A DNA stretch of 64,000 bases from the NCBI GenBank assembly GCA_021209875.1, contig JAGYVD010000010.1, positions 2,108,001 through 2,172,000 of the forward strand. The letters run 5' to 3'. The stretch comes from Rosellinia necatrix (Eukaryota; Ascomycota; Sordariomycetes; Xylariales; Xylariaceae). The translations under genes and the position numbers were made by a program. The notes beneath the pieces are model-generated. The model saw only the letters and a program-made list of their open reading frames with translations. It made no database searches and was not told the DNA's origin. Numbering within the stretch: position 1 is the stretch's first letter; each line of letters opens with the position of its first letter. This document shows, piece by piece, positions 1 to 11,281 of this stretch.

Positions 1-950
1 AACAATTCAGAAAGGGTTTGATGGCGTTCGACTCGAACATGTACCCATCGTTGCGCCAGGCCTCTGGCCCCAGGGTGGCGAAGAGTTGTTAGAATCACTA
101 TCTCTAATCGTCCGCCGAGGAGAACATTTATTGATTTCGGGCCCTAACGGTGTTGGCAAAAGCGCCATTGCAAGAGTCCTTGCTGGGTTATGGCCTGTAT
201 ATCGTGGGTTGGTCAGCCGACCAAAATCGATTGGCGAGGACGGTATAATGTTTTTACCCCAGCGACCGTATTTGAGCATCGGCACTCTCCGCGATCAGGT
301 CATCTACCCGGATGGAGAACTCGATATGCGGCTAAAGCGCAAGAGCGAAGACGATTTAAAGCGTGCTCTTGATGCAGCCAAACTTGGATATCTACCGGAT
401 CGCGAAGGCGGGTGGGATACGCGAAAAGAATGGAAAGATGTGCTTAGTGGTGGCGAGAAACAGAGAGTCGGCATCGCACGATTACTTTATCATGAACCCC
501 AGTACGCCATTATTGATGAGGGCACAAGCGCAGTATCTAGTGATGTTGAAGGTCTTCTTTATGAAACATGTAAAGAGAAAGGCATAAGTAAGTCACATGC
601 TAAAAATACTTTGATAAGATATCTAATGGCTTGTAGCATTGATCACTATATCCACTCGGGCCTCTCTCAAGAAATACCATACATTCAACCTAGCTCTTGG
701 CGCAGGTGACAACGGTGATGAGTGGGAGTTTGAACGCATTGGAACCGAACGCGAAAAGTTACAAGTCGAGCGAGAGCTACAAGATCTCCGCGAACGACTA
801 TCACAGGTCGAACAATGGAGACAACGTCGCCAAGAAATCGAGAAAGAGCTGGCTCAAGTTTGGACCGAAAAGAACGACGTCCCCCTGGATCCGCCTCCCT
901 ACGTCCAAAACCCCGAACAGGATACTGATGCTACAACAACAGAATTTTGA
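1..950 (+). CDS. Peroxisomal ABC half-transporter (ABCD/PXA family), 3' part
   Basis: C-terminal nucleotide-binding half of an ABCD-type transporter, which in fungi imports long-chain fatty acids or acyl-CoA into peroxisomes for beta-oxidation. The gene enters from the left edge; the frame is open from base 2. About 299 residues are present: Walker A GPNGVGKS (about base 140), the signature LSGGEKQRVGIARLL, and a Walker B region ending IIDEGTSAVSSD, where many relatives have DECTSA. One intron at 588-636 (GTAAGT...TAG, 49 bp) restores the continuous reading GITLITISTRASLKKYH. After the fold comes a charged coiled-coil tail (ERELQDLRERLSQVEQW) and a stop at 948-950. The family call is firm; PXA1 and PXA2 cannot be told apart from this part alone. 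Membrane segments lie outside the window. Confidence 0.88.
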
Positions 951-2754
951 GAATAGATGTATTAGCGACAAGCCGTATTGTGCTCCATATGGCCTATATA
1001 GACGTTAGAGAAGAGCCTTATAGTACACTAGGCAAAAGAAAATATTTATACAACATATCGGCTTTTCTCAATCTATCATATTATTACCCACCACCCAATT
1101 ATTTCTAGGGACAGTGATAATTGAGTTTATACGGTTAGAACTAAATCAACACCTCGGCCACATACCAGCCTGGTCGGCCATCAAATATATATTAACGCCA
1201 ACACGGCATAGCTGTTTGTTTCAGCCATTAAATGTTCAGCGCGACGCTCACCTACTTTCCATGTAGTCATACTCTAACGGTATTCACACAAGAGTCTTAT
1301 GAGGGTTCGGGGCAGGCGTGATGTGTACTATATAGATTGGCCTTGTTTACATCGTGTGCCATGTTTCCAGTGGGAAATTGTCGTCGTATGTGATGCATAC
1401 TCCTCCTCTATAGAACTGCCGGTCAACGAAAACGATTGGTTTGTCCCTTGCCGGCTAATGCCGTGATACGTTAACTGTCCGTTACTATTGCTAGTCAAAT
1501 TGTCTAGAACAATGTCGCTCTTGCCGACACATTGTGACACCAGCGAAATAACGGCTAGGATACACCACGCAATAATGATCTTAGATCGTGTTATCCGGCC
1601 ACAATAGCAATGCTCCCCCAAATGGTACGCCATTTCTTTGGAGTTTGTCTTAAACTGTTGCTCGGCGAAGGGCTATCTAAAGGCTCTTGATATAAATTTA
1701 TCATGTGTTCGGAACCACGAGCTGGAGCTAATTCATCGCAGCGACATATACCCCAAACAGACCGCCCCCAATATCTTAGTCAAAATGAGATGGCAATTAC
1801 ATCGCTTGATGGGTAGCTCGCCAAAGTAGCCTACGCTTTGCCGGTCGGGTTCTGACCGTTTAGACGAATGAAGGTAGGTTGAGTATGTATTCATGATGGG
1901 TTCGGATAGCTAAGGTAATAATCATGTTAGCCCCATAGACTCACACGTGGTTAGCTGCCTGACAGATATCCAAGGCGATTCTTTGAGCCCACTTAGTCAA
2001 GTTGGGAATCTCGGAGGCCCTCACGCCGGCCTCATTCCTCCCGAATCGGGTTGGTTTTATACGCTCCAACGTAGAGCGGAGTCAGGAAAACCGTCAAAAC
2101 GCAATCTTTCATGCTCTCAACAAACCACCTCGCTCTCTATAAAAGAGCAATGATCGGTATTTAAAATAGGGGCGTGGTAATTATTGGGTATGGTTTGTTG
2201 TCGTGTGTTTTTTTTTAACGTGAATCATCGTCGACAAGACAGAATACTAGCTCAGCTTCCCGTCCTCGAACCAGGGGTTCCCCAATTCCCCAACCTTACT
2301 TTCATCGTTGGAGAAAATGGCTAGATTTGGCAGGTTTGACCGCACACGCCTCACGGCCTGGTACGTTATTGGGGAAATGCCAAGATGTTGTGAGAGAGGA
2401 ACATGAAGGAACAGGGCCTGGGCGATGTGGAAGACGGCGAGCCTAGACTCTTAGTTAGCTACATATACACTCGTGGAACTCGTTTGTCCGTAGTCAAGGC
2501 CCAATTATCAACCGGTCCCTTGTCCCAAGAGTGATCTACGGAAGTATACGCCCCTAGCTTTCACGACTACGTTGCATTGTCCGTCTCGAGGCTAACACCC
2601 CCCCTGGTTGTTTTAATGACGATATAAAGTATTTGACGATCCGCGACTTTAGTTCTCGAGATGGGACGGCAACACTACTATTCTTCACACAGAAGGGCTC
2701 AAGTCTTGAGCTGACCCAGCCAGTGACCAAGCTTGCTGCGAAGTCAGGTTCAAT
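951..2754. other. Intergenic, no supported gene
   Basis: 1.8 kb between the transporter and the mannanase. Open frames are short with no recognisable product. The right end is the mannanase promoter. Confidence 0.6.
2623..2629 (+). promoter_or_regulatory. TATA box of the mannanase gene
   Basis: TATAAAG lies 126 bp before the ATG at 2755, a usual spacing for a fungal TATA promoter with a short leader. No other TATA-like element is closer. Confidence 0.5.
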
Positions 2755-4587
2755 ATGAAGGCCATCGCTGCTGGACTCGTCACCCTCGCGGGTATTGCCT
2801 CGGCCGAGGTTGCTCTCTGGGGCCAATGTGGTGGCATTGGCTACACAGGAGAGACGACTTGCGTCGCCGGTGCGCAATGTCAGGTTCAAAATGACTATTA
2901 CTACCAGTGTGTGCCCGGTATGACCTCCCTGTCCCCCCCTCCCCCCTCAATGGCACTGGCATGGCGTGGGTAGAACAGAGTACAACACTGTTAGAAGGGA
3001 TGAAGGAAGTGGTATGGCTGACTAGATAATTTAGGATCTGGCTCAACAACCTTGACCACAACGACAAGAGCAACTACAACAACAGCTACAACTACTAGGA
3101 CTACTACAACGAGTGCAGGAAGCCCAGGGTCTACAACATTCCCGTCGACTAGTGGTTTGAATGTAAGTAGCGGTGGGGTGATTTAGACTCTGTTATATTA
3201 TACTTCCCCCCAAGAGCGTCGCGCGTCGTGTTCTCAACCCAGCCTCCTCCCCCCTCCCTCCTCCCCTCCTAATACACGCACAACCGGAGCAGAATATGCA
3301 ATACTAACCCCGGCCGCTCGCAGTTCCAAATTGACGGCAAGACGGGTTACTTCGCCGGCACAAACTCGTACTGGATCGGGTTCCTCACGAACAACGCCGA
3401 CATCGATAAGTCACTCGACGACTTGAAGAACGCGGGTCTGAAGATCCTGCGCGTCTGGGGCTTCAACGACGTGACATCCACCCCGGGGCAGGGCACCGTG
3501 TGGTTCCAGAAGCTGTCATCCAGCGGGTCCACGATCAACACGGGCGCCGACGGGCTCCAGCGCCTCGACTACGTCGTCTCGGCCGCCGAGCAGCGGGGCA
3601 TCAAGCTGATCATCAACTTCGTGAACAACTGGAGCGATTACGGCGGTATCCCTGCTGTGAGTAACACCCTCCCCTCCCCTTCTTCTTATGACCTGCCCCT
3701 ACCTGCCAAGGGTGAAAGAGAGAAAGGAAAAAAAAAACATCGCTGGTCAAGCGAGAACTGTGACTGACATCCAACCACGCGACAGTACGTCTCGGCCTTC
3801 GGCGGCTCCGCGACGACCTGGTACACGAACACGGCGGCGCAGACGCAGTACAGGGCGTACATCAAGGCGGTGGTGTCGCGGTACGCGGCGTCGCCGGCGG
3901 TGTTCGCGTGGGAGCTGGCCAACGAGCCGCGCTGCGCGGGGTGCGCGACGTCGGTGCTGACCAAGTGGGCGACGGAGACGTCGGCGTACGTCAAATCGCT
4001 CGACGCCAAGCACATGGTGACGCTGGGCGACGAGGGCTTCGGGCTCGCCGCCGGCAGCGACGGCAGCTACCCCTTCGGCTTCTCCGAGGGCGTCGACTTC
4101 GCCGCCAACCTCAAGATCGCCACCCTCGACTTCGGCACCTTCCACCTCTACCCCGAGTCCTGGGGCACCTCCAACGACTGGGGCAACCTCTGGGTCACCA
4201 CCCACGCCGCCGCTTGCAAGGCCGCCGGGAAGCCGTGCTTGTTTGAGGAATGTGAGTTGAAGGATCTCTCGTCCCCGCCGTGTTTATCCCCTTCCCCCTC
4301 CCTCTCTCCCCCTTTGCTCCCCCTTTCCTCCGTCGTATTGATTGCTGTCCTGGTTGATTCATGAAACTAACAAAATCCTGTCAGACGGCTCGACATCAAA
4401 CCATTGCTCCGTCGAGGCTCCGTGGCAGAATACCGCGCTCTCCTCTTCCGGCGTGTCGGGTGATTTGTTCTGGCAGCTTGGCACGACTCTCAGCTTTGGC
4501 CAGACGCACAATGACGGACACACGATCTACACAGGCAGCAGTGACTGGACATGCTTGGTTACCAACCACGTGGCTGCCATCGGTTAA
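2755..4587 (+). CDS. Secreted endo-beta-1,4-mannanase, CBM1 + GH5_7
   Basis: Hydrolyses internal beta-1,4-mannosidic bonds of plant-wall mannans, outside the cell. Five exons: 2755-2917, 3035-3162, 3324-3656, 3786-4251, 4385-4587; all introns are GT-AG and the joined frame gives 430 residues. Residues 1-17 are a signal peptide (cut after ASA). A cellulose-binding CBM1 ([15 protein letters not shown] start) fills about residues 20-54, then a Thr/Ser/Pro linker of about 43 residues, then the GH5 barrel from about residue 98. The acid/base Glu lies in WELANEPRC (about E255) and the nucleophile in LFEEYG (about E362), spacing 107. Exon 1 carries signal plus CBM1 and exon 2 the linker, so domain and exon borders coincide. 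Expression is probably induced by plant polysaccharide; this is inferred from the family. Confidence 0.93.
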
Positions 4588-5216
4588 GTAGACACGAGCT
4601 GTGTCGGTGTGGTCTTTTTATTTTTATTTTTATTTTTATGCAGCTGCATGGAATAAGGACTTCGAGTTAGCTCAAACGATTGTATGCTATGATACGTATT
4701 TGACGGCTGTTATTACTACTCTGAAATAGCACTTACTAGCTTCATTCTACTCATCCTGCCGACTTTCCCACTATACCTATGGGCGATATAAAATACGTAT
4801 CTGTATCATAACGAAGCAGCACAAATATCACAAAGCAATGAACCTAGTCTAGTCCATGCAGTGGTACACAGCGTGCTAGCCGCGTGGCAATAATTAATAT
4901 TGAATAGTGTTGATAGAGACGGCGAACGATGAGTAGCGGCAATAAGTAACGTCATATACGGCAGGACATTTAGACGTAGATGAAACTCGGGACGGACAAA
5001 CGGCACTCACTGCTTCGACTTGGAAGCTTTAATCAGATGACAAGGCGAATAGTAATTATGCACAGCCAACGCATAAAAATGCACATAGACAGCCTGGCCG
5101 GATGCTCATCTGCTCTTAGGATCGAATAACGCCCGAGACCAAGAAGGCGATAAACCATGCCGAGGGCCCCCATGCCATATCCCCCCCTTCCCCCTCCCTT
5201 TTGACGCTTCCGGTCT
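4588..5216. other. Intergenic between convergent genes
   Basis: 3' flanks of the mannanase (+) and the IQM-like gene (-). A TTTTTA repeat tract at about 4614-4639 just after the mannanase stop may belong to its 3' UTR. No gene seen. Confidence 0.6.
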
Positions 5217-7400
5217 TTAATCCCCAGCGGCGGACGCGGACGCGGACGCCCGCCCCTCATCGACCTGCTCGACCGGCGTCCTCTGCCGCACACCTATCTT
5301 CCGCAGCAGCCTGAGGCCGACGTTCGTCTCCTCGCGCCTCCTCTCCGCGGCGAGGCGTTCGCGCTCGAGCACGGCCCTCTCCCGGGCGGCGCTCTGGCTG
5401 CGGTCGCGGGCGGCCTCCTCGGCGCGGCGGGCCTCGGCGGGGCGGAGGACCCGGGCGGTCTGGAGGCTGGCGCGGCGCAGGGCGGCCTTGCCCTTGCGGC
5501 GGGTGCGCACGTACGCCTCGAGCCCGGCGAGCACGGCGTGGCCGCGGCCGGTGCTGACGCGCGATAGGTCGGCGCCGCGGTCCTCGAGGCTGCGGACAAG
5601 GGCGCGGAAGTGGGCCGCCGCCGGCCGGTAGTGGCCCGACAGCGGCGACAGGCGCGACAGGCGGCCGTCGCGCGCCCGGATCAGCCCCGCGGCCGAGATG
5701 CGCCGCCCGCGCAGGAACGAGCTGTGCTGGAACGCCCCGCTCGCCTTGATCCCCACGTACAGCCGGAACGCCGTGTCCGCCACGAAGATCCACGTGTTCG
5801 CCCGCGCCGACTTCCGCGGCAGCTTGTTGAAGATCGCCGCCGCCGCCGACACGTGCCGCAGCTTCCCGACCCCCTTCGCCCCATCCAGCTCTGTGTTTGC
5901 GTTCCTGGCTGCCCGGGCCGCCTCGAGCTCGGATTCCCGTGATGAGGGGCTGGACGAGCCGGAGCGGTCTTGTGGGTGGTGGTGGTGGTGGTGGTGGCGT
6001 GCGTCGTCCCGCATGTGGCCCTCTATCTCGGGAGAGAAGGCCGGTGTCGGGTCGTCCAGAGGCACGATGCCGTGAATGCTGTCTTTCCATTCCTGCGTGG
6101 TGTCTATGCGGATCCCGTTCTTCGCCCACACAAGCCGGCCCTCGCGATCAATTTCGACCAGATAGTGCTGTCTCTCCTCGCGACTGAGATACCGCACGCA
6201 CTCGCGATCGAGTCTCTCCCGCGGACACGTTGCCAGATCCACAGCCTTGCCCTCGCCGTAATCTAGCCAGTAAAAGAAGTTCTCATTCGTGTCCGAGCGC
6301 TTCCATTCCTCATGGTATGTGCGTAGGTTCGAGCCGTGCCGGTGCTTGAGGTCGATCATCTCGAGGAAGTACTGTAGTCCCATCATCCGCGCGTGTTTTC
6401 GGCGCTTAGCCTGCGCTTCCTGCCTTTTCCGCCTTGCGACGTCCCGCTCTGCGGAATCCATTCGTGCCAGTTCCTCACTACTAGATGATGACAATGATGA
6501 TGAATCGTCTGGGGTAGAATTATCCGAATCCGAATCGCCACCCGCTCTCCGCGCTATTATAGCTACTTTTATCCAATTCCGCCGCGCATTTGACCTGGCC
6601 GTACTGTCGCTATTCACACCTTCGGTTTCCGTGCCGAGGGCCACGTCCCCCCTTGCTCGTGGTTTCGTCAGTTCGTTCCACTGTGCATCTCGGATTGCGT
6701 GTGTCCATCTTGTGCTGGCGTCTAGGCCGAGCCCTTGTATCTCTCGGCGCACGCGATACCCGCGATAACTACGCTGGATGACCGTGGCGGCTTTAACCTC
6801 GAGGCATTCGTGCTCTCCATCCTTATCTGTAATTCCACTGTTGCCGTTATCGCCGGTGGTGCCAACGCACTCCTGAGAATTAGACTGGGAATTAGATGAT
6901 TGGTGAATATAACGACTGAACACTGAGCTGTGATGATCTCGCTCTGCTTCCTTCAACCCCTCCTTTCCCTCCTCTCCTAGGACCTTGCTCTTCATGAATT
7001 CCCGCCGGGCTTCTATGCTCTTACGTGCGGTGACCTTCTCTTGGCGTCGTAGTTCGCTATTGCGGCGCTTATGATCTCTTTCGCGATCTTCCTGAAGACT
7101 GCACAACCGAGCGAAGTCCTAGTGCGAAGGGGGTTGCAGCGAGTCCAAATACTGCCGGTGGGGTGACGATGTTGTTTCAGTCCCCGGGTTTACGAGCCTT
7201 GGAGCGTTACTCCCTACCGTCGACTGTTGAGATCTATGGCCTAATTGTCCCAGCTCCGTTGCCACTACAGACTGCCGTAGTGATAGGGGTCGGCCGACCG
7301 GGCTCCCTGGCGATGAAGACGAGGACCTAAAGTGTAATACACCAAGGTCTGATGATGTTTCTGGGTATTCTCTGGGCGGGCAAATTTGCGTCTCCCGCAT
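5217..7400 (-). CDS. IQM-like calmodulin-binding protein with IQ motif
   Basis: Resembles the IQM family best known from plants and found in filamentous fungi; the biochemical role is unknown and calmodulin binding is inferred from the IQ motif. The main open frame (7118 down to 5217) carries an IQ motif (AATVIQRSYRGYRVRREI), an acidic Asp/Ser stretch, then the IQM core: YHEEWKRSDTNENFFYWLDYGEGK, cut by me here as RSDTNENFFYWLDYGEGK, then CPRERLDRECVRYLS, TWIFVADTAFRLYVG, GAFQHSSFLRG and SPLSGHYRPAAAHFRAL. A run of seven His sits mid-protein. The C-terminus is Arg/Ala/Glu-rich and probably helical. The same frame continues upstream but is broken by TAG at 7119-7121. An intron 7193-7119 (GTAAAC...TAG, 75 bp) would remove it and allow the ATG at 7400, giving about 702 residues. 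Start and intron are tentative; the core is sure. Confidence 0.72.
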
Positions 7401-9249
7401 GTTTTTGACTATAAAGCCATGTGATATAGAGAGCAAATTCTGTCTCCGAATGATGGATGTCAAGGTATTTAGGTCGAAGAGCGTATTCGGATATCTTGGC
7501 CAGGACTTATAATATACAGTTGGTCATCATTGGCTTTGTCCTCCATTCAAGGTCGGGACCAAGGAGGTACAATAAGAATTCGTTCGTAGGTATCTGTCGT
7601 CGTACACCTAGAGGAGTTGTTGCGCTGTCTGCTCTATATCGAGGTACTTAGGTAAGTATGTAAGTGGTCTCTTCTGAGAATGCCGAATTTGAAAGAATGT
7701 GTACATGCCCATCGATCTAGGAATGACGTCATGCGGCTGTTGCATCGGTTGTCGGCTCAACTACGAAGTACCTACTTCTTAGGTATGTATGGCATACTTA
7801 TTTAGGCTTGCACTAAGGTGCTATCCTAGGGTTCTTTTTACGAACCTCCCGTTGTACGACCCACCCTGCTTGCAATAGATATCGGGAGACGCAATTCTCG
7901 AATATCTAGTTGTGTGTGCATCATATCGCGTTGAACGGTGAGTTCCAGTTCCAGTCGAGTGGACATCAGCCCAACCGTCTTTAGGGCCTAGTAAGATCCT
8001 AAGTTGGAGATGAATGGCCCGGTAACATTGTAAGTACCGTAGGTGTGTAGTCACAACGTTATTGTGTAAAGCTAAACACGGTTTACAGTCCGTACGCCCT
8101 GCGCCGGGTGGATAATATAATCCTGATAGATGATTTGTATATATGAAAACAAACGCATGATGGTTGGTTGTTAGGATTGATAATGGGGAGAACGAAGACT
8201 CCGTATGTGTGGGCCTAATTTGGATTGTGTAGCTGTCGTTGGCCTTGTGAAGTGGATAGCGTCGAGTCGTACTCAGCAGGCGATTGTAACACACCATTAT
8301 GTAGCAAGAATATGGCGTTCCTGACGAAGGTCAAACCCAGCTGTTTCTAGAATGAGTTGGGGCTTTCCGTGTAAGGCCCTCAGAGCCAAGGCTAGCACGA
8401 CTAACACCGAAGGAGACTGTTGCTAAAGACATATATATACGTTGAGAGCCTTAATGTTGAGGGGGGAAATAATGTGTACGAGCTTCCTGAGCTAAAAGCT
8501 GACATACATGTCAAGCAAATGAGGCGCCTACCCTAACTCGTGTATGAACAATACTAGATAAATCCAAAGGGTCGATCCAAGGCCTGAGCTTCAGCCCTGC
8601 TAGCAGAGCATCAAGTTTGAAGAGAGGGACTATGAAAGAGCGTTCCCGGAGTAGAGCTTAAGGGGAAAAAAAGAGTTCTCAAATTTAGGAGGCAAAAAAA
8701 AGAAAAGAAAAGGCTTTAATTGAAGGGCTGACGCACTAACTAACTTAATCTACCTGATAGTTAGCCTGAGTCTGACTGGATGAATAGGCTCCTTTGGATG
8801 AACGAGAGTTTAGAGCTGACGCAAACTTGCGTTGTAGCGCCTTTGCTATATCGCTGGGATGCGTGGGGCTTGCGATTTGATTGGCCACCCCCCCTAGCAG
8901 AGCTGATACTTTCAGCGCACTGACTGCCCAGGCCTACACAGGTACCTCGATAGGTGCTAACTAGCTGCTGAACCCGTTGCTTCAGAAGGGCAACGGTGCA
9001 CCCAGTACGGTGCTTATACCATGTACCTAATGGAAAAAATGTAGGCGCCCCCATAGGGGGGACTACGGGCCTGCCCAGGTGCTGAGTGGGGACTCTAGCA
9101 GGAGCGCTCCCCCCAATTTACAGGTCAATTGGCGTCGAGAAGAAGCGCGAGAGATTGGGAGTTCAATCGTCAATGCAACAAGGGGAAGAGAGTAAAAACC
9201 CAGAACGCCGTGATTTTCATGACAATGATAATTCTACCAGCTGCTCCCG
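7401..9249. other. Intergenic, divergent promoters
   Basis: 1.85 kb between the IQM-like gene (-) and SAS4 (+). It holds TACCTA-type short motifs around 7637-7806, A-rich runs at 8664-8713, and no convincing gene. The longest ORF (minus, 7821-8297) lacks coding bias. Confidence 0.55.
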
Positions 9250-11281
9250 ATGGCTATTACCGTATCGCGACGCTCTGAAGGATTCCCGCGCCCACATCAG
9301 AACCGGAAGCACACTCGCCAAGCGCAACAACAGCAGCAGCAACAGCAGCAGCAGCAGCAGCAGCAGCGTCTCCTGCCCCCATCGCCCACTGCCGCCGGTG
9401 CTGCTGGTGCTGCTGGTGCTACGCCCGTTGGTGCGGCGGCCGTCGCTCGTATGAAGCGTCCACTCGATCCCATTGACAACCTGAGCGACCCTGTCCAAGC
9501 CAAGAGGCCCCGGATTGCCGTCGAGATCTTCGCCAGACCGATTGCACACGCCCTCGGCACCTCCAAGACCGTGCTGGTGAAGCGTCCGCTGGCCACAGCA
9601 CAGCCCGTCCACGTCGCGTCGTCCAGGCCCGACAGACCCTCTCCGACTGCCGCCAATCCCCTCCCTCCTGTTCCTCTGCCCACATCCGTCCCTGCTGCTA
9701 CCACGGCTCCGCCCCCTCGATCGTCGCCGCTCCCTCCCTCCCCCTTCCCCGGCCCCCACAACGACGACCTCGACGACGGCGGTGGCGGCGGCGAGCAAGG
9801 ACAATGGCATCACGCGACACCAAGAAAAGGTTATCAATGGCATCCGGCACGAACTGGGCCGTTTGCACCCAGACACCGCTGACTCCGCCCCTGGCCCACC
9901 CGGCGGCCGCAAATTGCGCTCACAGGAGGCGACCCGCTTCAAGAGCGAACTCGCCGCCTATTTTCCCGAGTACGACGAGGTGATTGGGAACGACCCCAAG
10001 GAACAGCGTATGTCCAGATATCGTGTCAATGTAGTATTGGCTCTGCCTACCCACCAGCCACAGCATACCGACACATGCTTCATAATCTGCGCGCACGCAC
10101 ACACACACACACACACCCTTCAACTCATGTGAGAACGAATGTGTGCTGACTGACAACCATCTTGGTACGCAGATCTCCTCAATGCCGACACACCTATCAT
10201 CATCCTCGACACGGGACACGAGCCATCCGATGGTGCAGCCGCCATTACTGCTGCGGCCACTGCAGCCGCATGTCAACGCCCGATTCGTTCTGAACCCCGA
10301 CCCTATTACTCTACAGTGCGAGTGTACGGTGACTGTCTATTCACGGATTTACAGAACTCTCCTACCCTCAACTTCGATTTCCTCAAAACAGAGAACCTCC
10401 ACCACGACTTAGAAGATCCATTGCCGGATTCACAATTCGAACCGGCACATAGAAGGGCCGAAAGGTTAGAAAAATCCATCCGCAATACGGAAAGGGGTCG
10501 CGCCCAGCATGAGAAGGACCAGATCATTCGACTTCTTGGCGAGCTGCAGGGTCACGATTGGTTGAGGACTATGGGTGTCAATGGCGTTACTGAAAGTCGT
10601 AGAAAGAGCTTCGAGCCTGCTCGCGACCATTTCATTAGAGGATGCCAAGCCATACTCGATAAATTCCGTCTATGGAGCCAAGAAGAGAAAAGACGAAAGC
10701 TGGAGAGGGAACGTGCATTAGCCGAGGAAACGGATAGTGAAGAGGACGAGGGTCAAGAAGCAGAAGATGAAAAAGAAGACGACCAAGACCAAGACCAAGA
10801 CCAAGAAGAAGAAGATGATGATGAAGAGGCAGATGACGGCGAGTGTAGTGAGGGAGCTGGGAGTATTGATGACGTTGACATGGCGGATGTTGGGAACGAA
10901 CTCGGTGACGACCTTGCCAGTGAAGGCGAGCCTCCTGAGTATAGTGATGTTGATGCTGCGGCACGCCAACTCCACGCTGAGGCAATGGAGCGGGCCAAGT
11001 ACGCAACACCGACTTCACCCAGGCTAGCCCGTGGTGAACCCCTGCCCGTCGTCCTGGACTCCACACCGCGGGAATTCACTTCGTTCTTCGAGAAGAAGCA
11101 CCAAAGAGATGCGGCGCTAAGTAAGGGTCGACGGCGGGGAAGGACGGTCCTCGCATGGGGGCACCCAATTCCAGACATGAGTGAGTACAATTTTGAGCTG
11201 CCAGATTTTTGTTTGGGTGAAGATACCCTGAGAACACGTGAGAGACAGAAGAGACGGGAAAGGCGTCACCGCAAACAGTGA
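9250..11281 (+). CDS. SAS4: SAS4-like subunit of a histone acetyltransferase complex (apparent frameshift)
   Basis: The central part matches the SAS complex subunit 4 domain: YGDCLFTDLQNSPTLNF, RRAERLEKSIRNTERGRAQH and LLGELQGHDWLRTMGVNG are typical. In yeast SAS4 works with SAS2 and SAS5 in acetylation of histone H4 K16; a nuclear role here is inferred. The gene starts MAITVSRRSEGF at 9250, followed by a polyglutamine run from CAG repeats (about 9324-9367) and a Pro/Ala-rich, KRPR-containing region. Between about 9640 and 9800 the reading must move by one base (frame of 9250 to frame of 9782); I find no good GT-AG pair to explain it. An intron at 10008-10172 (GTATGT...CAG) contains an (AC)n tract. 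The C-terminal half has a long Glu/Asp/Gln stretch and ends in a basic tail. The family call is fairly good; exon 1 is uncertain. Confidence 0.7.
9324..9367 (+). repeat. CAG/CAA repeat coding polyglutamine
   Basis: Near-pure CAG/CAA codon run inside SAS4 giving about 14 Gln. Length is likely to vary between strains. Confidence 0.8.
10091..10119 (+). repeat. (AC)n microsatellite in the SAS4 intron
   Basis: GCGCACGCACACACAC-type run within the 165-bp intron at 10008-10172; non-coding. Confidence 0.8.

Noticed and set aside
1328..1633. Minus ORF of 101 codons with a hydrophobic stretch (SKIIIAWCILAVISLVSQ)
   Set aside because: Could suggest a membrane segment, but there is no known family and no coding bias.
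5257..6129. Long minus ORF of 290 codons and several plus ORFs inside the IQM-like gene
   Set aside because: Arg/Pro/Gly-rich shadow frames of GC-rich coding sequence; the main frame has the domain match.
7821..8297. Minus ORF of 158 codons
   Set aside because: No codon bias, no domain, no promoter or splice support.
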